NCBI GenBank assembly: GCA_930367205.1
Contig: OV884011.1
Location: 108,677,139-108,741,138 of the forward strand
Length of the DNA stretch: 64,000 nucleotides
Direction: 5' to 3'
From: Acanthosoma haemorrhoidale
Taxonomy: Eukaryota > Arthropoda > Insecta > Hemiptera > Acanthosomatidae
This document shows positions 48,550 to 59,340 of this stretch, piece by piece (the stretch's first letter is position 1; each line of letters starts with the position of its first letter). A model generated the notes under the pieces. It worked only from the letters and a program-made list of their open reading frames with translations. It had not been told where the DNA came from and made no database searches. The translations under genes and the position numbers were made by a program.

Positions 48550-49915
48550 TTCCCTGTGCTCCTAGTGGAATAGAGCAGAAAAAAATGTTAATTATGAGAC
48601 CATGTTCCCTTTAATAAATAACAACTATGCATGAAAAATAAATACTACTGAAACAATATCGCAAAGGGGGAGAAAATAAAATAATAATAAAAAAATTAAA
48701 TGATATGCTTCAAATTTAAAAATATACGAACATTTGTTTAAATGTAAAATAATAAAAAAAGGATAATACACAATTAAATTACAAGAAAATAAAGAAAGAT
48801 GGAAAAATAATAGTAATAAAATAAAATAAATAAATATTAGTGTTTACTGTTTTACAAGGTTTCAACCTAATCAACAGAATAGTTAAATGGTAGTAATCGT
48901 ATTTAGGCAAAATAATATTAAAATAAGATAATAATAGTAGTTAAAATGAATACGAAATAAACTACGATAACCCACAATACTAATGACCAAAGATGTAGCC
49001 GGGTAGTACTGGTAATTATAATAATAGACACATGATAACCCACAGTTTTAAAAGACATTACCAGTTTACAGAAAGATTTTGACAATGCAGTTGTTGACCC
49101 ATGACAAACACCCGATACGCTTCAAACACAAACTAGAAACATAGTCAAACAACTAGCGTAGCAAACAAATTACTCCTCGCCGGACACTATCACGTTTTGA
49201 CATTTAAAAATTATCAATGGAAGACACTCAACGTGGAAAACCAATTGACAACATCACTCTCAATCCTGTAAGCAATGCGAATGTATTCACGGTATCAAAA
49301 ATTGTGGTGCGGGTTACAAATGAAATATTCAAAATTTACTGGCTATCCATTTGTTCAGAGATCTGTTGGGGAGATAACATCATCTTAAGTTGGCACTGCT
49401 GATAATTGATAGGGTCAGATTCTCTAGTGGAAATAAATCCCGAACGGGGAAAAATTTTTCCCACCAACAACTGATGGGCACGTGAAGTTGAACTTTTCGG
49501 GCGAATCCTGATACTATTTAGCTGTCAACATATTTCTCGCCTAAACGGTGCTTATTGATATTTTAATGTCTTGGTAATCAAATAGCGAGGGGAGTTTTCG
49601 TTGTACGAATCCTAATTCAGAGTAATAGAGCCCACAATAAAATTTGTCTGCACTTGCGTTTATATTATTGTTCTCTATGGCTTCTAGATTATGTTAAAAA
49701 TTCAAAAGAACTGTAAATCACGATTGTCCGTAAATCAGCCTAAATAGTTTGGTATTAATTGCCCCTTTTTGCGTTACATACATTTTCAGGGTGAACATTC
49801 CCGTCTTCGTGCTTCTATATTTATGATACACCAAATCAGGCACCAAGGAGGGAGATACATTAATTACATCGAATAATTTATTTTCCAGTTGTCACACAAT
49901 TATATTTGGGAACTG
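48550..49915. other. Very AT-rich spacer
   Basis: 48600-48980 is built largely of A-rich AATAAAATAA-like sequence. No gene is seen in the remainder. Confidence 0.5.
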
Positions 49916-49924
49916 AGATAAATT

Positions 49925-49996
49925 TGCTTTCCATTAAGGGATTTGAACCCAAAAACCTTCATATCCTAACCAGTAACCATTATATGAGCTAACCGT
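49925..49996 (-). repeat. tRNA-like SINE head
   Basis: Minus strand: GTTAGCTCATATAATGGTTA (A-box-like) and GGGTTCAAATCCC (a good B box). The anticodon region is not tRNA-like. The body beyond does not clearly match the two SINE copies at 41.4 and 44.2 kb, so it may be another family. Confidence 0.5.
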
Positions 49997-50339
49997 TACA
50001 TATGAAAGCCCTTGAATAGTCCACAGTTGCTAATGGCATTTAAAATATTCTGTTCCAAATTTGGTTGAGTAAATAAATAAAAATTATAGCAGTAAATACA
50101 AAACTGATAAAGTCAGATCAATAGAAAAGAACGTTGCTGCTGTTGACACTTAAATCCCCCCCCCCCTAAGAGACTGGTTTTCCAATCAATCAGAATAATT
50201 CACAGCCACACCTATTTTATGAAGCACATGATAGAACGAGTCAACAAAAATGTCATGGATCAAAACCAGTTAGAGCTCAAACATATCCACTGATTAATTA
50301 ATATCCGACCAATGGGACTGCTGTTCATTTTTAATCTCT

Positions 50340-50480
50340 AAAGGAGGAGTGGGGCGGCGTTGCCTTGGTAATGGCGTCTAGCCCTCTTATTGGCTCGTTA
50401 TTCCACTGTCATTCACCAATCACAACCCTCGCATAATTGCCACGGTCCCGCCCACTGTCTGTAATAACGTCATACCTATA
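50340..50480. promoter_or_regulatory. Promoter-like island with RFX X-box, CCAAT boxes and CRE-like site
   Basis: Within 120 bases lie GTTGCCTTGGTAAT (50359-50372), very close to the X-box palindrome GTTGCCATGGTAAC bound by RFX factors, an inverted CCAAT box (ATTGG, 50389), a direct CCAAT (50416-50420), CCCGCCC (50447-50453) and AACGTCAT (50466-50473). The clustering and local GC rise amid AT-rich DNA argue for a real promoter. It could drive the small frame at 50647, a minus-strand transcript, or both. In animals X-box promoters are typical of cilia genes; that link here is inference. Confidence 0.5.
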
Positions 50481-50646
50481 TTTTTATTTCCCTCAGGAAT
50501 AATATGTGTATGCCATGTGCTTTGAATATTGTAAGTAACCTTCAAGACAAGAGAATCAAAATGTACCATCAGTTCAGTTTGTCTTAGGATGGATGAAGGA
50601 AAAAAACACATTCATATGAAGCAATTAGCTAGAGGATGTTCTGAAA

Positions 50647-50958
50647 ATGTTTAGCGATGCGCAGCGTACGCCCACTCTAATGGGTGCTGAAATATACAAA
50701 TCTGTCCCATTTCCGTCCATTGGCTATCTAGCAAGTGCAAAAACAAAAAAAAGTGTTGAAAAATTATTAAAAGAAAAATATAATTTCCCCACCAAATAAT
50801 AATTAAAGAGGCGAATAATTGAAGAATTTAGCACGACAAGAGAAAGACGTCCGAAGAAAGAGCTGAAGACCCTCCGTAAGTTGAGTATTGAGCGTATGGA
50901 TCTAGTGTGCAGGAAGACCTACAATGAATGGTATGGACGTTTAAGTGTATTGCTTTAA
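50647..50958 (+). CDS. Small unknown reading frame downstream of the X-box promoter, interrupted by two stops
   Basis: ATG at 50647 opens a 50-codon frame (MFSDAQRTPTLMGAEIYKS at the start) closed by TAA at 50797, followed at once by a second TAA. The same frame then continues from 50803 for 51 codons (LKRRIIEEFSTTRERRPKKE, then KLSIERMDLVCRKTYNEWYG) to a TAA at 50956. Both halves have protein-like, charged composition with few AT-driven residues, unlike the surroundings. A consensus donor CTCC|GTAAGTTG sits at 50875. Options are a pseudogene, two separate exons, or an assembly error at the AATAATAATTA stretch. An out-of-frame ATG at 50589 lies upstream. No family is recognised. Confidence 0.35.
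50698..50807 (+). repeat. Local duplication copy 1
   Basis: It overlaps the small frame above. It shares CATT-GC-TAT-TAG-AAGTGC, AAAAACAAAAAAA and CCACCAAATAATAAT with 51200-51335, in the same orientation about 500 bases away, with diverged spacing between blocks. Confidence 0.65.
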
Positions 50959-51199
50959 TTATTCGGCTTATTAGCTTTACGCTAATGAAAAATTTAAGTA
51001 GTTCAAATAATTAACACATGAACAATTGTATAATAACTTTCCATTTGATTTGTTTTTACTAAAAATCTTACTAGATCTACTAGAAAGTTATTTTTTTAAA
51101 TATTTAATGTGCTAAATATAAAAAAAAAGTGAATTAGGAACTACAATCATAACTTATCATAAAAAGAAAGGTTAAGGTTAAGATTTTACAAATTGATCT

Positions 51200-51335
51200 C
51201 AATTCTGTCCATTGCCTATTTAGAAAGTGCAAAAACAAAAAAAGAGGTTCCTAGAATAATAAAAAATGTGTTGAAAGAATTAAAAACAAAGTATTAAAAC
51301 AAAAATATTAACGTTCCACCAAATAATAATAAAAA
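51200..51335 (+). repeat. Local duplication copy 2
   Basis: Diverged copy of 50698-50807. Reading frames corresponding to the first copy are broken here, with extra AT-rich insertions. Confidence 0.65.
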
Positions 51336-51705
51336 GACAGACATCTTAAAAATCTTAAAAATTAAAATGCAGGTATTAGGGAAAAATAATACGATTATTA
51401 AAAGAAGATGGATTTTTAATGGAGCACTAGTACCACATCTTAGATATCTTACGAGCTTGACTTTAAATTATGAGACATGCCTTTTTAATGTTTAATTATT
51501 GGTTGCGAATGCTTTTCGTACATAAATCTCAACGAATACATCAATGGCTTACTTCATAGAAGTGTTAAGTACATCTAAACTAGTTTTCAGAAAACTATAA
51601 TTAGAGGTTTTCTCTTTTAGGAAAATTGCAAGTTCTCAATTATATTATCTATATGGACAAATTTAAGTAGAACACGTTTTGTTAACATAATAATAATAGT
51701 AAGGC

Positions 51706-51890
51706 CTTCAGTGGACTCTCACCACTGCACCGCAACATTACTGAGGCTTCCCAAACTCCTTAATTCCCTACTCCACCTTCAAACAGGTACTCCTAGTAAA
51801 AGGATCCGCTCACCCCAAATAAATTCCTTTATTTTTCCTTTATCCATAATCTTAAAAATTTGAGTACTACGGGAAAAAAAAAAAAAAAAA
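51706..51890 (+). repeat. Poly(A)-tailed retroposon 3' end, family D copy 2
   Basis: Matches 39040-39228 block by block and ends in an A run of about 18 at 51873-51890. It is directly followed by a family B LINE 3' end with no spacer. Confidence 0.8.
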
Positions 51891-52125
51891 AATCAGTCCA
51901 TTAATGTATAATGTATATCATTATACTTTTGTACAATGCAGATCACTATTAGTAGAAAACACAATTTGTATAAAATGTAGCCAAGCTACAGGAAATATAA
52001 TGAAGCAATTGTAAATAGATTCGTTTGTAGAATCTATATTTTTTAACATATATTAATGTTATGAAGCAATTGTAAGTAGATTCGTTTGTAGAATCTATCT
52101 TTTGTTACAAATATTAATTTTGTAA
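51891..52125 (+). repeat. LINE family B 3' UTR with 61-base tandem duplication
   Basis: TCCATTAATGTATAATGTA and the CCAAGCTAC and GAAGCAATTGT blocks match 62840-62960. A 61-base unit (52001-52061 and 52062-52122) occurs twice in tandem, each copy with the TAGATTC/GAATCTA hairpin (52016-52036, 52077-52097). No coding part remains. Confidence 0.8.
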
Positions 52126-55100
52126 AAAAATAATTTTAGGAATATTTATAACACACCACATTCATGTTCCTAAAATGTCACTTAGCACTTCTGAGAATTA
52201 ATCCATCGGCATACGAGTATCCATAGTCCTTGCTAAATCCAGGGTTAATTTTCTTTTTAAAATTTTAGATCGATTCCATCATTTTTACAACATTCGTCGA
52301 GAAGATATAGTCCTAATTTGATTGCAGTTTGACAGTAAATCCTCTCAATTTAGACTTAAGAACTTATTTTAAAAGTCCGAAGAATTTTTATTTGCGCTCT
52401 TTTTGAATCTTGAGACTACAGGAAAGTAGGTGATTGATTTATGAGGCGACATTTCAGGAGTTCTAGATGTGATGTCGGTCCAAGGAAAACAGGTTAGTTT
52501 GTTCATCCAGGGTTTGATATACCGGTTATATTTTGCTGAATTCCGTTTCGATCATCAGGGATTGCATATCCAACCTAGTTACAACATCGCGTGTACGGGT
52601 CGAAAAATGCTTATTAATTATATTTTAAATGGACGGGAGAAACAACTCGTATTACTTTGATGTATTTCGGATAGCAAAGTATCGTTTGTTAATCCCTTGG
52701 AACACCAAACCATCAAAAGACTAAGTGGGATTCCAACCAAACAGATTAGCATTTGATGAATGTAGTTTTGCGATTTATTTGAATGTTTTGGCAGTGAAGG
52801 CAACAGAAGATTAGCAGAATGCCAAGGATGGACCTTGGAAGGATTCCTTGCGCTCCAAAAACAAACAAACAGGTCTGGACAAAGATTGTTAATACAGTTA
52901 ATTATCGTGCTCCTCAATGAAAGAAGTGTTTTAACAATGATCGCTCTGATGATGAAACATTCTGACATTTGGGTGGTGGAGATGCGTTACCGTTATACAC
53001 TTACTGAAAGCTTTGAGGGACCTGATGCCATCGAGGAAGTAATCCGATAGAAATAAAACTTGGAACGAAGAGGAAATAAAAAGGGAAAACAAAAGATAAA
53101 AGCCAGGACGGGAGATAGAGTGGGGTGGCGGGAGATAAGACAGCACCTCATTACCATAGCGGGAGCCGCAGGACACGGAACATCTTGGCAGGATATCTTC
53201 GGCAGGACCTCATTAAAGGAGAAACTAAGATCATCCTCCGGAATCTGGGGACGTTTTTAGAAGCTTTAATAATAGGGGCAGAAAAATAGACATGTATCTG
53301 AATTAAGGGTTGTGTTGATAGTGTGGGCAGGCTCAAATTATTTATCTTGTGATGTAGCCACATATCACGTCTTGTTGCTCAAGGGGCTTTCTTAGAATCT
53401 GGTGCAAGGAATCGTTTTTCGTTCGTCCATTACGATATATTTCATAAAAAACTTCCAAAACCTAGGTATTCTATAATTTTTGTTTTCTTTGTAAAATATT
53501 TATTTATAAATTGTGTTAACGTTACGATATGCTAAAAAGTAAACCAAAGGCAATTATGGCTACCGATATTTGACAAAATGGTTATGGTATTCTTATATTA
53601 TTTTTAACTGCCACTACCACGCATCACACTAACAGTTGAAATAAAGAGTTCTTGAATAACGGCGCAGATCGCATTTTAATCTACTATTGTTAATGTAATC
53701 TTTAAGATGATGCAATGCTAGTTTACAGTTTCTTACTCTTTCTAGAAGTTCTGCAAGATGTTGTTTTTCACAAACCACGAAGCATTTTTGATGATTCCAT
53801 ATTAAGATATGTTCGTAGTACTCGTTTATTCAGATTGAGCTGGCAGAAGACATTAACGGTCACAAAAAAAATGTATAAAGAAGTAGAAAGCATTCAAATT
53901 TGACTGGTGTCTGTTTTAGAAGAGAAATAATTGCCCCTATCCTGTGTGTAAGCTAACCGTTTAGTAGTTTATTAATTATTTTTTGTAGTTTCATAGAATT
54001 TTATTATCACAAGCTATCGAAAACGCTCTCAAGGATAGCTTTGCCTACTACTGTGATTTCTGCTGTGAAGAGGGAGAGAAACGTCAAATGTTTCTTTTGG
54101 ATTTTGGCATTGGTGAGCAGGCAAACGGGGCAAGAGAAGTACTCACGGATCGCCACATCAATCCTGCTTACAAAAAAAGTCTGGAGACATACAAAGTTAC
54201 AAACATTGGTAGTTTGGTCCAACAGCCAAGCTCCAACAGCTACGCAGACGTCATATTGGTAAAGCATTTGTTATCCTTAGCTACCTCCTCCATGAAATAT
54301 CCCCCTACTTTCCGTTATTGCAACCAACCTCTCTCTAAAGATTGCGCGTGGACTTCGAGAGTGTCAAGATCTCTCAAAACCAGCGCATCTCTTCACAATC
54401 ACTTACCCCTCACATACTCCTAAGAATAAGTCGACAAGGTGGTGCCGTTCCCCAAGCAATCAATAATACACGACATTCTCTAACCACCAACTGTAATTGT
54501 TACCAATGGGTAGAAGCTTTATAGGTAAACAAATAAAGTTGTGAATAACTTTGATTCCGTCTTCTATTTTAATTCACCAATTTCTTATAACTAAAGCCAC
54601 TTAGTCATACAATTATACGAGCAGAGTGATTCTAAATACATGTCTGAAATTTAGTGTATTTTTATTGCAATTGTAAATAATTTTCGAACCTTCAACCAAA
54701 AAATCAAATATGAAACCCGACAAATCATTGACAATTAAAGCGTATTACTGGCCACATTACTTCCCTTATCAGACTATAAAGTAATATTTTATAATTTCCC
54801 TTTATACATGAAGTTCTTTATTGTGTTAAAATTACAATCTGCCTATTGGGCAATAAGTAATTGTGATAAATGTTCTCATTCATGCCATATTTACAATTTT
54901 CATTCACTCGCTCAATCATACAGTATTTACAAACAGCCCGCCCAGAGACCTCCCAAATCCACATGGTTGTCACCTCCCTCGCATGCAAAAGAGGAAGCGG
55001 AGTAATTTCTCATTAAGGAACATTAACTGGATCCATATGAAGATGAAAGAAAGTAGACTGGGCGGAAGAAGGGTTTAAGGTTACGGCATTGTAGAAAAAT

Positions 55101-55750
55101 TCAGGATAATAAAAAAAAGGAATAATATTTTGGATTTATTTAGCAGCTTGAGATTGTCGTTAAGCTTCAAGGAAGCATTTATTTTAATAAAAACAGCTTT
55201 TTGTACATACAATCAAACCCGCGTTCCAAAAAAAAGTTTTCCTTCTCTCTTTAATATTTTTTTATGAGTAAAATAATTTGTTTAAAATTGTAAAAAAAAA
55301 TTTTTATTGGAAAACTATTATTTATTTCAGCAACGATGTCCTCACATAAACATCCTGCTCAGGAAAAAAGTCTTCTAAAACGTCAGTCTATCAAAGTCGG
55401 AGTAAACGGCTTTATTGCCACACATAGATGGAAGTGTTGTCTCCGCCGTAGATGGGAGATGCGTTAGGCAAGGTAGAAAAAAACTATTGCATGAGACTAT
55501 CTTAGCATTCTTTTCTCATTTTCCGGATTGGCTTTGTGCCTAGCTGCTAAGCAACTCGTCCTTACTAAGTATCTCCCACGTGTTCATGAAACATCTCACC
55601 CAAGAATACATGAAGTTTTAATAGCACGAAGTTTCCACATTGATTTTTTTTATAAACTAGTAGGTTTCAAGATACCTTTTTTCTATTATTGCTTTTTAAT
55701 TTTTGCCAACTAATCCTTTTTTTACACTGACTGTCCACATTTGTGTACTT
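52126..55750. other. Spacer, no supported gene
   Basis: Open frames on both strands at 52618-53363 and 54007-54524 lie in less AT-rich sequence. The 54007-54267 minus frame (with REYFSCPVCLLTN) and the overlapping plus frames have no partner motif or clear splice pair. They may be a worn repeat. Confidence 0.35.
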
Positions 55751-55756
55751 TTTTAT

Positions 55757-55800
55757 AATATATATATTAACTTATATATATATATATATATATTAATTTT
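55757..55800. repeat. (TA)n microsatellite
   Basis: Runs of alternating TA, the longest about 22 bases, about 100 bases upstream of the LTR element. Gypsy-type elements often insert in such TA-rich targets. Confidence 0.85.
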
Positions 55801-55900
55801 CGAATTAAAAAAAAAAAGGTACAGAGAAACAACACGCATGAACTAGACTGTTTATTTCGAGTCTATAACCCTGTATATTTACATAAACTGGCAGGGGGGG

Positions 55901-55997
55901 AGTTAAGGTTCGGACATCGTAGGTAGCCAGCCTAATCCTCAAGTCATCGGGATGTAAACATCCCGAATGTAATTAGAGAGGTTGACGATCATTAACT
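55901..55997 (+). repeat. 5' LTR, shortened to 97 bases
   Basis: Aligns with 59341-59522 at both ends, but lacks about 85 central bases, which in the other copy hold a TTTAAAAG box and AATAAA. The break is at GAGAG|GTTGACG. As it stands it has lost the probable promoter and polyadenylation signal. Confidence 0.9.
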
Positions 55998-56014
55998 GGT
56001 ACCGAAACCCTGGA
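55997..56014 (+). other. Probable primer binding site
   Basis: TGGTACCGAAACCCTGG lies directly after the LTR end; the initial TGG would pair with the CCA of a tRNA. Which tRNA it matches cannot be told here. Confidence 0.6.
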
Positions 56015-56113
56015 GCAGAGTGGGTTCGAGTCATTGACGTGCGAGTTGGCTTTTATTTTTTTTTCCCCCTTCTGAATGAGAAGCTTTCGTGTTATTTAAA
56101 GTAGGTAAGCGAA

Positions 56114-56993
56114 ATGGTGGAGTTGCGGCCGGCAGCGTTAGAAGTTCCGCCGTTACCTCACGAAACCATGGCTGAAGCCCATGCGAACTCGCTGGCATGG
56201 ATGAAGGTGCGGGCATTGACGTCGCAGGACTTGAGGAAAATGATCTCTCACCTCGAAAAATTTTCTGGGGAACTGGGTGAGTTGGATCATTTTCTCAAAG
56301 GTGGTGATTATGGAGAGGATAAAAGCCAAGATGGACGAATGCCTACTCGACCCAGGTGACGCTAAGTCAATAAAGGCAGACCTGGTGTGCAGGGTAAAAA
56401 GGAAAGTGCTGAACTTGATACAGGCGGACGAGGAAACCCCATGGGAGATAGTAAAGACAAGACTGAAGAAAGCATGTGGGGGGGGATGAACCCCAGAGGA
56501 GGATATATTCCAAATGTTTCGAGAAATGAAATCTCCGAGGCAGAATTGTGGACAGTATGCTGTCCTGGTATTCCGCTACAATAAAATAAATGAGAAAATG
56601 AGAGAGACTACTAGCACCGAAGAAGTGGAGGATGGGGTTCCTGTCTACAATCTTAAAGGTGCAATTGGCGAAGGAGACGGGAAGGAAGGATGGGTTTCCT
56701 CATGAGCGATCGTTCCTCGAATGCGCCCAGGCGATGATAGATGCTAGCGCAAGAGAGGAAGAAGTGAAAATGCTCAAAGATGACAACGATTGGAGCCGGA
56801 TCTCATATAGGAGAAACAGGACCCCGAAAGCGGTGTGGAAGAGACAGGAAACGCCGTTTGCCGGTAGAAACAGGGGAGCGCCGGGAGAGAGAAGATTGGG
56901 AGAGACGAGGCCAAGGTTCACACCTCGGAAAGAAGTTTTGAGTGTGGGGAAAAAGAACACATAGCAAGACAATGTCCATACGTTTTTTGTTGA
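56114..56993 (+). pseudogene. gag: gag remnant with zinc knuckle
   Basis: Gag-like sequence is spread over three frames. The first 50-odd codons start at ATG 56114. Then come frames 56277-56489 (KSIKADLVCRVKRKVLNLIQ, as in gypsy gag) and 56490-56705, then an arginine-rich stretch from 56700. It ends in the zinc knuckle FECGEKEHIARQC (56937-56975), a CX2CX4HX4C motif in which the first Cys codon now reads Ser. A TGA at 56487 follows a G7 tract. Gag packages RNA in the particle; this one is broken. Confidence 0.85.
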
Positions 56994-57332
56994 AAGGAAT
57001 TTCACAAAGCAGAACCAATGGAGGTGAATAACCAGGAAATCCGGGAGAGGCGGAGCGCGAAACCTAGAGAAAATGGATCATCGGGGGAGCAGAAGCCGAG
57101 TGTGGCAGAAGAATCCATCGTGCAGATGGGAGCGGCATACGGAGGCCTGAGGAGAGTGGCAGCTGAGAGGAGACCGCATCCTCAGGTGCAATGCAGTGCG
57201 GGAAAGGAGTTCGGAAAGGGGGAGAGGTGTCTGATTGATACTGGCAGCACCAATACATTAATATCTCGTGGAGCGTTAGAGAGGTTGCGTGCAGGAGAGA
57301 GGGCACACCAGATCAAGGTATGTAAGTGTTAA
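56994..57332 (+). pseudogene. Retroviral-type aspartic protease remnant
   Basis: The frame holds CLIDTGSTNTLIS (about 57229-57267), the active-site loop of retroelement aspartic proteases with the catalytic DTG present. A TAA at 57330 truncates it; the flap region and the second conserved part (IIVGCDLLGK, at about 57448-57477) continue in the same frame after the stop. It would normally be part of one pol polyprotein with the RT. Confidence 0.85.
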
Positions 57333-57362
57333 TTACTTACTCTGGGGTGGCCCTGCAAAGTA

Positions 57363-58470
57363 ATGGGAGAAGCAGTCGTGGGGCTGGACGAATGGGCGAA
57401 GGTATTGGGTGACGTAAAGGTACACGTCGTGAAAGACATGCCGCGGGAATACCAGATAATAGTCGGTTGTGATTTACTGGGGAAAGTAGGCGTGTGCATA
57501 GAAAACGAGGGTGAGAACTGGAGTATCAAACTAGGAAAGAAGGTAAGGGGCGAAACGGAGCAAATAGGAGCGGTTAAGAGAGTGGAGGATTGGAGGGAGA
57601 GTCTGCGGAGCGAGTTTAGGGATATTTTTTTCGCTGAAGGGGACACGCTAGGAACAACGGGAAAAACGCTACATGAGATCCCGTTAAAAGTAGAGCGGGT
57701 GACGTATGTGAAGAAGAGGCGGAATCCACAAGCGCTCAGACAACATATTAGAAAGGAGATCGAGGATCTCAAACGCCAAGGTATCATCAGAAATAGCACG
57801 TCTCCGTATAATAGCCCTTTGTGGGCAGTAAAAAAGAAATGTCGACCGGGAGAAAGTAAGGAAAAATATCAAATCGTGGTGGATTTATGGAAACTTAACG
57901 ACAATACCCTGGACGAAAAATATCCGATACCGCGGTTCGAAGACATCCTAGACAGACTCAACGGTGCGAAAATTTTTAGCACATTAGACCTAAAAGCAGG
58001 GTACCATCAGATCAAGCTAGCTGCGCATGACCAACATTAAATGGCGTTCTCGTTTGAAAGAGGGCATTTTGAGTTCACGAGAATACCGTTTGGTCTCAAA
58101 AATGCTCTAATAACCTTTCAGTGTCTCATGGACGAACTTCTGAGAGGAATGGACGAAAACATGTGCTAAATTTACATGGATGACCTGCTGATCTTCAGCC
58201 AAACGGAATCGGAACATATTCAACACCTCCGGAACGTATTTAAGAGATTTCGGGTTGAAACTGTCAATAGACAACTCGACACTTGGGCAGGAGCAGATTA
58301 GTTTTTTAGGGCACGCAATATAGCAGGAAGGGGTTCAACCAGACTCGAAGAAAGTAGAAGTGATCCAGAAAATGGAGTTGCCAAAAGACGTAAAGGGGAT
58401 TCGGAGATTACTGGGCACGGTCAATTACTATCGCCGTTTCGTGCCGGACATGGCATAATATATGGTACCC
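57363..58470 (+). pseudogene. pol: Reverse transcriptase remnant
   Basis: The frame 57363-58040 includes the region before the fingers (GIIRNSTSPYNSPLWAVKKK), RT block 3 (VVDLWKLND, normally DYR-LN) and FSTLDLKAGYHQI with the first catalytic Asp. A TAA at 58038 interrupts it. The same frame continues with IPFGLKNA and reaches YMDD (58173-58184), with another TAA at 58167 just before. After a frameshift near 58230, FLGHAI and the thumb segment RRLLGTVNYYRRFVPDMA follow with stops at about 58323 and 58456. Catalytic residues remain but the frame is dead. Confidence 0.93.
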
Positions 58471-59112
58471 ATTAACAACTTACTACGGAAAGGAGCACGG
58501 ATAATGATCACGCCGCTGATAGAGCAGAACATCCGCAAATGCTTGGCGCGTTTGCAGGAGGTGCCGATTTTGGCTTTCCCCAACTTCGAGAAGGAGTTCA
58601 CAATCACCACTGACCTAAGTGACTGTGCATTTGGGGCGGTATTGTGACAGGAAGGAGAGAGTGGGCAAAGTCTGGTCGCTTACGCGAGCAGAGACCTGAC
58701 GGACACGGAGGCGCGGCAAAGCGCTCTGGAACGAGAACTCCTCGGGATAGTATGGGCTATTGTGCACTTCCTTCCTTATGCATTTCGCAGAAGGTTTCGA
58801 ATACATGCGGAGAACCAACCTCGTCAATGGGTTGGAAAACTTAAAGAATCGTCCGCGAGGGTAACGAGGTGGAAAGAATTGTTAGCGCAATACAATCTGG
58901 ATATTGTATATAAGCCAGGGAAAGACAACGTCATAGCAGATTGGCTGTGGCGCGCTATTATGGTGAACGCCATAGAGGAAGGGGAATCATCGAGCGGTAT
59001 GAGGCAATTTATTGAGGAATGGACGCATGCGAAGAAGATGCGAACCGTTCACATTTGTATTGTCACAATACGTTGTATTGTGGATAAGTTTCATTGTTTT
59101 TTTTTCAGCTGA
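58471..59112 (+). pseudogene. RNase H remnant, end of pol; integrase missing
   Basis: FTITTDLSDCAFGAVL (first Asp, about 58600), TGA at 58645, then VAYASRDLTDTEARQSALE and RELLGIVWA (catalytic Glu). The position usually TDH-PL reads HAENQPR, so that catalytic Asp is lost. ARVTRWKELLAQYN and VYKPGKDNVIADWL close the domain. The open frame ends at 59112, only about 230 bases before the 3' LTR, with no integrase HHCC or DDE region. Confidence 0.9.
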
Positions 59113-59340
59113 CAGCAGCCGGGTCACGGGTGAATGTATTATATTTTATTATCATTGTTATTATTAGTCTTATTTTATTTATTATCTCTTTTCTTTGTGT
59201 TCTGTTGTTTGGTTATGTATTGTCGAGCCCGAGAGCTTTGCAGACTACGAATATATTAGACCGTAAGCGTGATGTAAGGGATTACAGGCTGTGTGCTGCG
59301 TGCGCCGGACCTTGGAGCTATGCGTAAACTGGCTGGGGGG

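Noticed and set aside
48600..48980. Possible CRISPR-like or satellite array in A-rich sequence
   Set aside because: No regular repeat-spacer period; it is simple A-rich low-complexity DNA.
54007..54524. Overlapping frames on both strands, one with CPVCLLTN
   Set aside because: Only one CxxC pair, no partner residues for a zinc finger, no clear exon boundaries.
57329..57799. 156-codon minus-strand frame
   Set aside because: Antisense shadow of the protease-RT region of the LTR element.
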